A DNA stretch of 15,794 nucleotides. Source: Chloroflexota bacterium. GTDB taxonomy: Bacteria > Chloroflexota > Anaerolineae > Promineifilales > Promineifilaceae. The notes under the pieces were generated by a model. The model did not search any database, had not been told where the DNA came from, and worked only from the letters and a program-made list of their open reading frames with translations. Position 1 is the stretch's first letter. Every line of letters starts with the position of its first letter. The DNA is taken from assembly GCA_024223125.1 (NCBI GenBank), contig JAAEOP010000029.1:1-15794 (forward strand), given 5' to 3'. A program made the position numbers and the translations under genes. Shown here in pieces: positions 7,267 through 14,236 of the stretch.

Positions 7267-8361
7267 TTACTCTTCTCGATGAAAATCAGCCCGCAGATGA
7301 GGGTCTACAACCTGATTCAGGCCGAGAGAGACCATATAAAATGCGGCCGCAAAAAGCGAGATAGCGACAGCCGGAGCCAGCAAGGCTGCCCAGGGGATGA
7401 TGAAGTTAAGTGTGCTGTAGATAAAAGCATTATAAATCATTGTACCCCAATTGAGTGGATTGGGATTCAAGCCAAAGAAGGAAAGAAAGCCATTGGCAAC
7501 GACTGCGCCGGTAACAATAATCAAAGTATAAATGGCAGCCAGGGGTAGCATATGCGGGATTAGATGACGACTTATGATATGGGAGCTTTGCCCACCGGCT
7601 ACACGAGACGCTTCCACAAATGAGAGCGACATTACCTTGAGGCCATGTGAACGCAAAACAATAGCTGCCCCGCCAAGACCGGCAATAATGCCATAGATGA
7701 GGCCGAATTCAAGCGGTTGCAAAAATAGTTCCAAATTATCGTTTACCAGTTCGTTTCCGGTAAGGGACAGGTAAATTATTTGGGTGAAGGTGGTGCGTTG
7801 GGTTTGCAAAAAGATACCGATGGCGATCAGGAAGATGGGGGCGGGAATCATCATGAAAGCGTCGGAGATGTGAGAAAAGATACCGTCTACCCAGCCGCGA
7901 TGGTAGGCGGAAAGGGCAGCGATGCTTAAACCGATAACGGCCGTTGCCAATGCGGCCGTAATACCCACCACAAATGTCGGCATGGTGGAAGCCATTAACG
8001 CACTTAACACATCCCGCCCTAACGAGTCTGTTCCCAGCAAATGAACCCAGGACGGCCGGTTCTTATCAAAGCGATGGGGATTGTCGTCGGCCAACCAATC
8101 TGGGGGAATCCAACTTGGCGGGGCGGGATGAGGCATACTGTTTTGGTCAAAACCGAAGACGGGATCATACATCTTTGCTTGCCAAACGGTGGCTCTCAGC
8201 GCTGTATGAATAAATGGTAACGTAGCAAACAGCAACAAAATTACAATGCCGACCAACCCGATGCGGCTTTGGGCAAAGACGTGTCCGGCATCTTTGAGGC
8301 GGCGCAGACGGAATAAGACATGCTGTCGCGTTCGTTCTCGCCGGGTAGCGGGGGTTGTCAT
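7267..8361 (-). CDS. Oligopeptide/dipeptide ABC permease, OppC/DppC-like
   Basis: A 364-residue inner-membrane subunit of a peptide-type ABC importer. One N-terminal helix (about 35-55) is followed by a long external loop rich in Pro and Trp, then the family landmark HLLGTDSLGRDVLS. Several helices follow, then the cytoplasmic EAA loop VEASRVAGGQSSHIISRHLI, which docks on the ATPases, and the late motif FLSFFGLNPNP with NWGTMIYNA. OppC proteins are usually near 300 residues; the extra length is in the first loop and mid-protein. The open frame runs back to 8529, but the real start is the ATG at 8361 overlapping the upstream permease stop by 4 nt (ATGA), giving tight coupling. The substrate is unknown, since no binding-protein gene is in the window. 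Confidence 0.94.
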   Translation of the reverse strand: MTTPATRRERTRQHVLFRLRRLKDAGHVFAQSRIGLVGIVILLLFATLPFIHTALRATVWQAKMYDPVFGFDQNSMPHPAPPSWIPPDWLADDNPHRFDKNRPSWVHLLGTDSLGRDVLSALMASTMPTFVVGITAALATAVIGLSIAALSAYHRGWVDGIFSHISDAFMMIPAPIFLIAIGIFLQTQRTTFTQIIYLSLTGNELVNDNLELFLQPLEFGLIYGIIAGLGGAAIVLRSHGLKVMSLSFVEASRVAGGQSSHIISRHLIPHMLPLAAIYTLIIVTGAVVANGFLSFFGLNPNPLNWGTMIYNAFIYSTLNFIIPWAALLAPAVAISLFAAAFYMVSLGLNQVVDPHLRADFHREE

Positions 8362-9530
8362 ATCGTTTGCCCCCCAAAGCGGATGCGCGGATCCAAATAG
8401 GCGTAAGCCACATCTAAAATGAGCCGGGCAATTAAGGACAGCAACCCCACAATAATGAGGATGTCCATGTAAATAAAGCTGTTTTGATTGTAGATGGCTT
8501 GAAAAAGCAGATTGCCCACGCCAGGCCAATTGGTTGCATATTCAACAATAACAATAGCCGTCAGCAGCCAGGGCAAGTTAATGACAAAGCGGCTCAACAC
8601 GGGCAGGATGGCATTCCGAGCCACATGCTTGTCTCGTATTTGTTTGGAGGGTAATCCCTTGCCGCGGGCAGTTTGCACGTACATTTCATGACGGCCGCCA
8701 GCCATCGTCGTTTGGGTTAGCAGCAAAGTGTCGCCAAAACTGAGCAGGAAGAAGGTGATGAAAGGAACGGAGGCGGCTACGAGAATATCCAAAACGTAAG
8801 GCGTATAGTCGAATATGGTCCAGATCAAGTATACGCCAATGATAAAAATGAGGATGGCGAGGAAGGTAGGCAAACCATCTTTACGCCAGCGGTGAGCCAA
8901 ACGATTGCAGAGCCATACCAGAATGAGCATGATGATAATGGAGAGGAACATGAAACCCATGACGGCCGTTTCTGAAACAGGTGCATCAAACCACAAGCGG
9001 CGGCTCAAATCCCGGCTCCCTGCTCTGGCGGGCAATATCCCTAACTGAATAACCAGGATGTACCCTACCAGGAAAGCCAACCAGGGCGGAAAGGCGGTGT
9101 AAAAGGCAATAGCGCTGGCTGTAATAGGGGCCGTTATCCGGTTAGAGGATCGCCAAGCGGTGATTTTGCCCAGCGAATACCCTATCCAAAAAGCCAGCGC
9201 CGCCCCGGTAATGAAGATGAGCAGAGTAGATGGGATGGCTGTTTGTAAGAGGTCAGTTACGGCCGCGCCCTGCCCAAACAGCGTAAACTCCCGCCCCAAA
9301 TTCCCCTGTGCCAAATCCCCCAGCCAATTTAGATATTGCTGCCACAACGGCAAATTTAGCCCTAGCTCTTCTCGCAGCGCTTCCCGGTTGCCTGTGCCCG
9401 CCAATTGCAACGATAACGTATCTACAAAATCATAGGGGATGAGTGCATTGAACGTAAAAAAAACAATGCTGGTAAAAATGAGAAAAGAGAGTATGCCCGA
9501 AATCAACCGCTTAACCAGGTAGCGACCCAT
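8358..9530 (-). CDS. Oligopeptide/dipeptide ABC permease, OppB/DppB-like
   Basis: A 390-residue inner-membrane subunit, partner of the OppC-like protein. The typical N-terminus MGRYLVKRLISGI leads into the first helix. A periplasmic part with REELGLNLPLWQQYLNWLGD and GNLGREFT is the usual OppB segment. The EAA loop VQTARGKGLPSKQIRDKHVA is followed by NAILPV, and near the end comes ATNWPGVGNLLFQAI. The protein is longer than the typical 310-330 residues because of extra hydrophobic segments mid-protein. The frame could begin at 9587 but the family N-terminus matches the ATG at 9530; no strong ribosome site is visible. It is the first gene of the leftward permease unit, transcribed away from the ATPase unit. 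The promoter must lie in the 370-bp shared gap. Confidence 0.93.
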   Translation of the reverse strand: MGRYLVKRLISGILSFLIFTSIVFFTFNALIPYDFVDTLSLQLAGTGNREALREELGLNLPLWQQYLNWLGDLAQGNLGREFTLFGQGAAVTDLLQTAIPSTLLIFITGAALAFWIGYSLGKITAWRSSNRITAPITASAIAFYTAFPPWLAFLVGYILVIQLGILPARAGSRDLSRRLWFDAPVSETAVMGFMFLSIIIMLILVWLCNRLAHRWRKDGLPTFLAILIFIIGVYLIWTIFDYTPYVLDILVAASVPFITFFLLSFGDTLLLTQTTMAGGRHEMYVQTARGKGLPSKQIRDKHVARNAILPVLSRFVINLPWLLTAIVIVEYATNWPGVGNLLFQAIYNQNSFIYMDILIIVGLLSLIARLILDVAYAYLDPRIRFGGQTI

Positions 9531-9555
9531 TATGAAATTCTCTATTGAGAGATTC

Positions 9556-9574
9556 CCACCTTTTGGAAAGGTGG
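9556..9574. repeat. Small hairpin, 8-bp stem
   Basis: Arms ccaccttt and aaaggtgg flank the loop tgg. It lies about 25 bp upstream of the oppB-like start and would be in its 5' leader if transcription begins farther right. It could be a leader hairpin or one more dispersed palindrome. Confidence 0.6.
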
Positions 9575-9626
9575 AACCTCCTGCCAATCTTCAGGGCATG
9601 GTTATCGTTTGATCCAAAAGTGACCT

Positions 9627-9652
9627 GTCATTCCTGCCTTCGCAGGAATGAC
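9627..9652. repeat. Dispersed palindrome, 11-bp perfect stem
   Basis: Arms gtcattcctgc and gcaggaatgac surround the tetraloop cttc. This matches the widespread gtcattcc-type bacterial palindromes known in many phyla (recognised from memory). No T-run follows, so it is more likely a mobile or REP-like repeat than a terminator. Confidence 0.8.
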
Positions 9653-9759
9653 AACGGTGTGGACGAAACGATGACCATCCCAATCTTTAGAACGATGAAG
9701 CGTAATTATATTGGTGGTGGCAAAAGTGTCAATTAAGGGGTGTTTCGGTGGCACAGACT

Positions 9760-9822
9760 CTGCAAACTTGCTACTCGCAAACTCGCAAACCTGCAAACTT
9801 GCAAACTTACCACTTGCAAACC
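9760..9822. repeat. Degenerate short tandem repeat, gcaaac(tt) units
   Basis: Seven copies of gcaaac recur within 63 bp, separated by ctt, ct, cct, cttg and similar short links; some copies read ctcgcaaac and some cttgcaaac. The units are too short and irregular for CRISPR and have no unique spacers. They could bind a protein repeatedly, or be a slippage-grown remnant. They lie about 30 to 90 bp upstream of the proposed ATPase promoter. Confidence 0.7.
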
Positions 9823-9848
9823 TCCCTCTTTTTAGCGGCTTTTCGGGC

Positions 9849-9869
9849 GAGTGTGATAGAATTACACTC
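9849..9869 (+). promoter_or_regulatory. Candidate extended -10 promoter overlapped by an inverted repeat
   Basis: The word tgatagaat gives an extended -10 (TG, one base, TAGAAT at 9857-9862). It is enclosed by the inverted repeat gagtgt and acactc with a 9-nt spacer, the geometry of an operator that would block polymerase. A start near 9869 would leave a leader of about 30 nt before the GTG of the ATPase gene, with GGGAAGAGA as ribosome site. No good -35 is visible, as expected for extended -10 promoters. Confidence 0.45.
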
Positions 9870-9900
9870 ATACCACACAAATAAGGGAAGAGAAACAACT

Positions 9901-10893
9901 GTGGATAATCAAAACAGAAATCACAATATCCTGGAGATGAAGGGATTAAAGACCCAGTTTTTCACTGAAACTGGTGTCGTCAGAGCGGTAGACGGGGTGG
10001 ACATTGTTGTTAAGCGTGGCGAAGTGTTGGGTATTGTCGGTGAATCTGGCTGCGGTAAAAGCGTCACTTCTCTTTCAATCATGCGCTTAGTTGGCCGTCC
10101 AGGCAAAATTGTAAATGGTGAGATTATTTTTGACGGCCAAAACTTGCTGGATTTACCCGAATCCAAAATGTTAGACATTCGGGGGAACCGTATTTCAATG
10201 ATCTTCCAACAGCCGCAAAGCTGTTTGAATCCTGTTTTCCGCGTGGGAGATCAACTAACCGAAGTATTGCTCATTCACCAAGATATGGATAAGGAAACCA
10301 GCCAAAAACGAGCCATTGAGTTGTTAAACATGGTCGGTATTCCCGACCCGGAACGACGGGCAAACGCCTACCCGCATGAAATGTCCGGCGGCATGGCGCA
10401 ACGAGTTATGATTGCCATGGCTTTGGCCTGTGTGCCAGAACTGTTGATTGCTGATGAGCCGACGACGGCATTGGATGTGACAATTCAAGCCCAAATTCTG
10501 GATTTGATGCGTAATTTACGTTCTCAAATGGATACATCTATCATCCTCATTACCCATGATTTAGGGGTGGTGGCAGAAATGTGTGACCGGGTGATGGTCA
10601 TGTATGCCGGTCGAGTGGTGGAAGAAGCGCCGGTAGCAGACTTGTTTACCTCACCCAAACATCCGTACACAGATGCCCTGATTGGCTCAACGCCAGTGTT
10701 GGGGCAAGCGGGAAAGGATCTGACGACCATTCCGGGCACAGTGCCAAATCTGATTAATTTACCGGTAGGGTGTAAGTTTGCGCCCCGTTGTCTGGCCCGT
10801 GTGGAAAATGAGTTGACACGCTGTACAGAAGAAGAACCACCGCTAAAAATGGTGGCTCCCGAACAATGGGTGCGCTGCTGGTTGCATGAATAG
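9901..10893 (+). CDS. Peptide ABC transporter ATPase, OppD/DppD-like
   Basis: A 330-residue ATPase. Walker A is GESGCGKS at 47-54, the Q-loop is IFQQPQ (about 101-106), the signature MSGGMAQR at 161-168 is a slight variant of LSGGMRQR, Walker B is LLIADEP at 181-187 and the switch is His219 in THDLG. The C-terminal oligopeptide extension keeps four cysteines (GCKFAPRC, then RC, then RCW), which in some Opp/Dpp ATPases ligate a 4Fe-4S cluster. The frame extends back to 9748 through the tandem repeat. I choose the GTG at 9901 because the upstream residues look non-coding and GGGAAGAG precedes it; the ATG at 9937 would leave no room for a ribosome site. It should pair with the OppF-like protein and drive the divergently encoded permeases. 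Confidence 0.93.
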   Translation: MDNQNRNHNILEMKGLKTQFFTETGVVRAVDGVDIVVKRGEVLGIVGESGCGKSVTSLSIMRLVGRPGKIVNGEIIFDGQNLLDLPESKMLDIRGNRISMIFQQPQSCLNPVFRVGDQLTEVLLIHQDMDKETSQKRAIELLNMVGIPDPERRANAYPHEMSGGMAQRVMIAMALACVPELLIADEPTTALDVTIQAQILDLMRNLRSQMDTSIILITHDLGVVAEMCDRVMVMYAGRVVEEAPVADLFTSPKHPYTDALIGSTPVLGQAGKDLTTIPGTVPNLINLPVGCKFAPRCLARVENELTRCTEEEPPLKMVAPEQWVRCWLHE

Positions 10894-10898
10894 GGGAT

Positions 10899-10967
10899 GT
10901 AAGGATAGGAGACCGGCGAGGTTTTGAGCAACCATCGGTTGCCAACCTCGCCGGTCTGAATGGTTAC
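10899..10967. mobile_element. MITE-like palindrome sharing its end with the 1106-1199 element
   Basis: The 14-bp perfect arms agaccggcgaggtt (10910-10923) and aacctcgccggtct (10944-10957) enclose an inner hairpin gcaacc/ggttgc. The right end tgaatggttac is identical to the right end of the MITE at 1106-1199. The left end reads gtaaggatagga, keeping GTAA but diverged after it. No 8-bp duplication is present (taggggat against gatagata), so the copy is old or altered. It fills the gap between the two ATPase genes. Confidence 0.7.
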
Positions 10968-10974
10968 GATAGAT

Positions 10975-12054
10975 ATGATGGACAATAAGAAAGTAGACAA
11001 CGGCCGTAATCCTCAAGACCCAAAACGGCTTCTGGAAGTCACGCATCTAAAAAAATATTTCCCGGTGCGTTCCGGGTTGATGCGGCGAGTATCTGATTGG
11101 GTAAAAGCGGTAGATGATGTCAGCTTTTTCATTTATGAAGGGGAATCGTTTGGTCTGGTTGGGGAGTCTGGCTGTGGCAAAACAACAGTGGGACGCACAA
11201 TTTTGGGTCTGATTGAAGCCACCTCTGGCGAAGCGATCTTTGACGGCCAAAATCTGTTTGAATTAAGCTCATCAGAAATGAAAAAGATGCGGCGAGAACT
11301 ACAGATTATCTTTCAAGACCCGTACTCTTCATTAGACCCACGCATGCCGATTGGAGAAAGCATTGCCGAAGGATTGCGTATTCATTCCAACATCGGCGGC
11401 CAGGAACGGTATGAACAGGTTGTGGAAATGTTAACTCGTGTGGGAATGCGGGCTGACCATGCACGACGTTATCCACATGAATTTTCCGGCGGGCAGCGGC
11501 AGCGCATTGGCATTGCGCGGGCATTGGCCTTACAGCCTAAATTTATTGTGTGTGATGAGCCGGTTTCGGCGCTGGATGTTTCCATTCAAGCCCAGGTACT
11601 GAATATCCTCAAAGACCTACAGCAAGAGTTTGGCCTGACCTACCTGTTCATTGCCCATAACCTGAGTGTGGTTGAGCATTTTAGTGACAGGGTTGGGGTT
11701 ATGTATCTGGGTAAGATGGTGGAGATGGCTTCCCGCGATGATTTATATGAGGAGCCACTGCATCCGTATACACAGGCGTTGATGTCGGCTATTCCTATCC
11801 CTGACCCCACATTAAGGCGGCAGCGGGTTATTTTGGACGGGGATGTTCCCAGCCCATTGAATCCGCCGCAAGGCTGCCGTTTCCATACGCGCTGCCCGGT
11901 GGCTTATGAACGCTGTTCGCAAGAGGAGCCACCGTTTAAGGCGTATGGACGTGAACATTATGCGGCCTGTTGGTTGTTGGAAGAACACGGTCGTGGGGCC
12001 AGTAAAATCCCGTTGGAGAAGATGAAGTTGCAGGAAGCGACGGCCGTTGGATGA
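10975..12054 (+). CDS. Peptide ABC transporter ATPase, OppF/DppF-like
   Basis: About 359 residues. Walker A is GESGCGKT at 63-70, the Q-loop is IIFQDPYSS with Gln113, the signature is SGGQRQR at 170-176, Walker B is FIVCDEP at 189-195, and the switch His227 is in IAHNLS. An insertion between the first beta strand and Walker A ([20 protein letters not shown]) is typical of OppF. The C-terminal extension again has four cysteines ([13 protein letters not shown]). Three in-frame ATGs compete: the one at 10960 lies in the end of the MITE-like repeat, and 10975 and 10978 lie just past it. None has a good ribosome site; I chose 10975. Expression probably depends on read-through from the OppD-like gene, whose stop is 81 bp upstream, across the strong hairpin. 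Confidence 0.93.
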   Translation: MMDNKKVDNGRNPQDPKRLLEVTHLKKYFPVRSGLMRRVSDWVKAVDDVSFFIYEGESFGLVGESGCGKTTVGRTILGLIEATSGEAIFDGQNLFELSSSEMKKMRRELQIIFQDPYSSLDPRMPIGESIAEGLRIHSNIGGQERYEQVVEMLTRVGMRADHARRYPHEFSGGQRQRIGIARALALQPKFIVCDEPVSALDVSIQAQVLNILKDLQQEFGLTYLFIAHNLSVVEHFSDRVGVMYLGKMVEMASRDDLYEEPLHPYTQALMSAIPIPDPTLRRQRVILDGDVPSPLNPPQGCRFHTRCPVAYERCSQEEPPFKAYGREHYAACWLLEEHGRGASKIPLEKMKLQEATAVG

Positions 12055-12057
12055 TTA

Positions 12058-12124
12058 TATAGACTGGCGAGATTTAACCGTTATGTACAATATATGTCTC
12101 TGGTGGAAACCTCGCTGGTCTATA
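12058..12124. repeat. Long imperfect hairpin right after the oppF-like stop
   Basis: Arms tatagactggcgagattt (12058-12075) and aaacctcgctggtctata (12107-12124) match at 15 of 18 positions. Two of the three differences would be G-U pairs in RNA. The core gac(t)ggcgag resembles the arm gaccggcgagg of the repeat at 10910, and the right side continues into gttac as that family does. It is probably a diverged third member that now caps the 3' end of the ATPase transcript. Confidence 0.65.
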
Positions 12125-12131
12125 GTTACAG

Positions 12132-12160
12132 TTGATCAATAATTGTGATTTGAGTTATAG
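12132..12160 (+). promoter_or_regulatory. Candidate promoter of the response-regulator gene
   Basis: TTGATC at 12132-12137 and TTATAG at 12155-12160 are spaced by exactly 17 bp, close to sigma-70 hexamers. The ATG follows only 8 bp after the -10, so transcription would start at or beside the start codon, giving a leaderless message. No ribosome site is seen, which agrees. Confidence 0.45.
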
Positions 12161-12168
12161 TTTTGTCT

Positions 12169-13359
12169 ATGTCTGAATTAAAACAAATTCTGGTAATTGA
12201 CGATCATTTCGAGATGTTGGAGTTCTTGCGCTCTATGCTGGAATTATCTGCGCTGGATTGTGAGGTGTTGGCTGTCCCCTCGGCCGAAGAGGGAATGTTG
12301 GAATTACGGCGCACCCAATTTGATCTACTCATTACAGATGTACGTTTACCGGGCATGAGCGGTTTTGATCTGGTGCGCCGTATCAAACGGTTGGGGCAGA
12401 AAATGCCCATTATCATGATTACGGCGTATTCTTCTTCGCAAGGAAAAAAAGAGGCGGCCGAGTTGGAAGTTTATCAATATTTCCAAAAGCCGCTGGATAC
12501 GGATGCGATGTTAACGGCCGTTAACAAAGCCCTGTTTGGTGAAGAACTCCCGACTCCCCAATCGAGGCCAGTGGTTGTGGAACAGTTTGATGTGACGGTC
12601 AAATTGCGTAAACGTCTGGAGACCCTGCAAATAGATACCGGTGCCTTACTTCTCATGCTCTCTTCAATTAGTGGACAAGTGATTCATTCTGTGGGGGGCG
12701 GGCCACGTGTGGATCATGCCAAATTATCTGTGATTATTGCTCGAAATATTACCGATAGTTTTTTGTTGGCTGCTGAAATTAAAAGTAGACGGCCGTTTAC
12801 CCTACAATACCACGCCGGAGAAAGGTTGGAATTGTATTGTGCCAATGTAGCCCAGGATTTTTTCCTCACCCTCTTTTTTGACGCCACGGCCCGGCGCGGG
12901 CGGGTGGGTACGATTTGGGTCTTTACGCAGCGAGCTATTAAAGATTTACAGAAGATGATGCCCAAAGTGGCGGAACATGAGATCACGACGGCCGTGGTTG
13001 TTCAACCTGTTGTTACGCCTTCTACAGAAACGGCCGTACCCCAAATAATCCCCACTCCGGATGAACCGGAAGAAGAGATCGAATTGGCGCCGGCCATTAA
13101 TCTGCCAACCAATATCACCATTATTGATGAAACACAAACGGCCGCGGCCGAGACAGAATCCGTAACAGAAGACTTTCTGGATATTGACCCCGACGAATTG
13201 CAAGCACTTTTGTCTGGTGGCGATGAGGCTATAGATTTAGACGCCTTCTGGGATGATGCCTTTACCGAAGACGAGAGTGACGAAGAGAAAAACAAGGGAC
13301 TCTCACTGGAAGAGGCTATGCAACAAGGCTTAATTCCCCCCGACGATTCTGATACGTAA
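12169..13359 (+). CDS. Response regulator: CheY receiver fused to Roadblock/LC7-like domain with acidic tail
   Basis: A 396-residue cytoplasmic protein. Residues 4-122 form an intact receiver: acidic pair Asp11/Asp12, phospho-acceptor Asp57 (LLITDVRLPGMSG), Thr85 and Lys107 (FQKP). Residues 140-262 look like a Roadblock/LC7 domain of MglB type: GALLLMLSSISGQVIHSVGG, an AKLSVIIARNITDSFLLAAE helix, YHAGERLELYCANV, and FFLTLFFD followed by GRVGTIW. Such domains bind or regulate small GTPases or dimerise. The last 120 residues are a Pro/Thr linker and an acidic region (DPDELQALLSGGDE, DAFWDDAFTEDESDEE) likely to be disordered or a docking site. There is no DNA-binding domain, so output should be protein-protein. 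No kinase is adjacent. The frame could begin at a TTG six bases earlier; ATG is preferred. The linker is dense in ACGGCCGT copies, read as Thr-Ala-Val. Confidence 0.87.
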   Translation: MSELKQILVIDDHFEMLEFLRSMLELSALDCEVLAVPSAEEGMLELRRTQFDLLITDVRLPGMSGFDLVRRIKRLGQKMPIIMITAYSSSQGKKEAAELEVYQYFQKPLDTDAMLTAVNKALFGEELPTPQSRPVVVEQFDVTVKLRKRLETLQIDTGALLLMLSSISGQVIHSVGGGPRVDHAKLSVIIARNITDSFLLAAEIKSRRPFTLQYHAGERLELYCANVAQDFFLTLFFDATARRGRVGTIWVFTQRAIKDLQKMMPKVAEHEITTAVVVQPVVTPSTETAVPQIIPTPDEPEEEIELAPAINLPTNITIIDETQTAAAETESVTEDFLDIDPDELQALLSGGDEAIDLDAFWDDAFTEDESDEEKNKGLSLEEAMQQGLIPPDDSDT

Positions 13360-13377
13360 AAACAGTGTCTTTGCAGG

Positions 13378-14038
13378 TTAATAGTGTGTCCCTAAAAATC
13401 GGGTTTCCGCCAGAAACCCGGTTTTTGTTCCCGATGGCAGTGGAATGTAGCGGCCTAATGATTGGATGAAATCAAGAATCCATCCCTGTTGAAAAAACCC
13501 TGCTATCAGCCAGGAAACGGCCGTTGCTCCCCCAAAACCAAAGAAGAAACGCCAGCGGGCTTTGTTAGAGAATACCCACAAAGCATGTTGAAAGGTAGGG
13601 ATAGCAAAGAGAACGGCCAGAATATACACCGTTATTTGGTTGACAGTTGGCGGCCCGCCAACCACCCACATTAAAATGCCCAGCCCAATCAGAAAAAATA
13701 GTTGTCCCGCAACCATCCATATAAGATGTGCCGCTGGATATGGTAGTAGACCCAACGGCGCTAACAAAATGAGTATATGTGTCGGATAATAAAAAATCTA
13801 ACCTTAAATCTTCGTTGTCTTGGCCGTAAAGAATCTGATCCACTTCATCGCCGTTTTGCGGATCATATAAATTACGCCCTTCGGTATAAAGATGATCAAT
13901 TGCATACCACTGCACAAAAAAATCTGAACGCATCCGCAAATCTGGATAATAATTTAGAATGCTGGCAAAGGAAATGATGATAGCCAGACAAAAAAGAACC
14001 AATATACTTAGTTTCAATTGGTTTTGTGATAACTTCAT
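13378..14038 (-). pseudogene. Frameshifted, shortened GT87/DUF2029-like membrane glycosyltransferase
   Basis: Two frames together make one recognisable protein. The first, from the ATG at 14038, gives a membrane helix (residues 9-30) and the pattern RSDFFVQWYA then GRNLYDP. The second gives YYPTHILILLAPLGLLPYPAAH, then helices. This order matches GT87 (DUF2029) polyprenol-phosphate-linked mannosyltransferases, which are about 400 residues; the joined reading here is only about 220. The frames switch at a run of six A (13791-13796 on the + strand); removing one base gives a continuous LRLDFYYPTH. The expected mid-protein part looks deleted after AIPTFQHA, and the last residues (KTGFLAETRFLG) come from a palindromic repeat. 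I call it a decaying gene; a sequencing slip at the A-run would explain the frameshift but not the shortness. It converges on the response-regulator gene. Confidence 0.65.
13394..13426. terminator. Bidirectional terminator-like hairpin (aaccgggtttc repeat)
   Basis: Arms aaaaatcgggtttc and gaaacccggttttt pair at 13 of 14 positions around cgcca. A T-run follows on both strands because the arms end in A5 and T5. It lies 35 bp past the response-regulator stop, placed to end that transcript, and inside the 3' end of the opposing relic. The sequence is also of the common aaacccggttt dispersed-repeat type. Confidence 0.72.
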
Positions 14039-14069
14039 AGTTCTAAGGGAACGCTCGTTTTTAACTTGG

Positions 14070-14107
14070 CCAGATTGGTTCACTCTCGAAAGAGCGAACC
14101 AATCTGG
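14070..14107. repeat. Palindrome, 17-bp stem with one mismatch, 4-nt loop
   Basis: Arms ccagattggttcactct and agagcgaaccaatctgg enclose cgaa. The outer part agattggttc/gaaccaatct is the same as in the hairpin at 3748-3780, defining a dispersed family. It sits upstream of the glycosyltransferase relic, in the 189-bp gap before the HAD gene. Confidence 0.85.
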
Positions 14108-14197
14108 AAACTCAAAAGTTATTTACGGGCAAGCCCTAAGAAGGAACACAGGTGGTTATTTTGGAAAAACAGCGTTCCCCCTATCCATGTAAAACTT

Positions 14198-14236
14198 GTC
14201 GGTTAAAGGCGAAGCTTCGCCAGACGTTTACCCGAC
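14198..14236 (-). terminator. Nested hairpin overlapping the HAD gene stop
   Basis: The perfect 14-bp palindrome ggcgaagcttcgcc (14208-14221) is nested inside the arms gtcggttaaa and tttacccgac, which pair at 9 of 10. The outer arm includes the last codons and stop of the HAD gene. On the leftward transcript a short T4 run follows (aagttttac), so it may terminate that gene weakly. It may equally be a REP-like repeat that supplied the stop codon. Confidence 0.5.

Larger units (their letters stand above)
9531..9900. other. 370-bp divergent control region with several repeats
   Basis: This gap separates the leftward permease genes from the rightward ATPase genes. It holds, left to right: a 19-nt hairpin, a 26-nt hairpin of the gtcattcctgc type, an unannotated stretch (9653-9759), a run of gcaaactt-like units, and a probable promoter with overlapping inverted repeat just before the ATPase start. 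I see no convincing gene in it on either strand. The promoter for the permease unit was not located. Confidence 0.6.
458..13524. repeat. Highly iterated palindrome ACGGCCGT
   Basis: By eye the exact octamer begins at 458, 503, 813, 986, 2590, 2850, 3801, 4016, 5120, 5486, 6668, 7937, 8962, 11000, 12040, 12514, 12789, 12988, 13030 and 13517. The core CGGCCG occurs about 52 times in the window. The octamers lie inside genes and are read in every phase: Thr-Ala-Val, Asn-Gly-Arg or (Tyr/x)-Gly-Arg. This points to a DNA-level cause rather than protein selection. The longest gaps without the core are about 970-2590, 9265-11000 and 14815 to the end. Confidence 0.85.

Noticed and set aside
8362..8529. 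N-terminal extension of the OppC-like protein
   Set aside because: The extra 56 residues are read from the 3' end of the oppB-like gene in another frame; the ATGA overlap gives the natural start.
9760..9822. CRISPR array
   Set aside because: The units are six to ten bases with links of a few bases; there are no 20-40 nt spacers and no cas genes.
9748..9900. 51-residue N-terminal extension of the OppD-like protein
   Set aside because: It translates the tandem gcaaac repeat and the promoter region; the family N-terminus begins after the GTG at 9901.
10891..10975. 8-bp target duplication around the second MITE-like element
   Set aside because: The flanks taggggat and gatagata do not match, so only the shared terminus is claimed.
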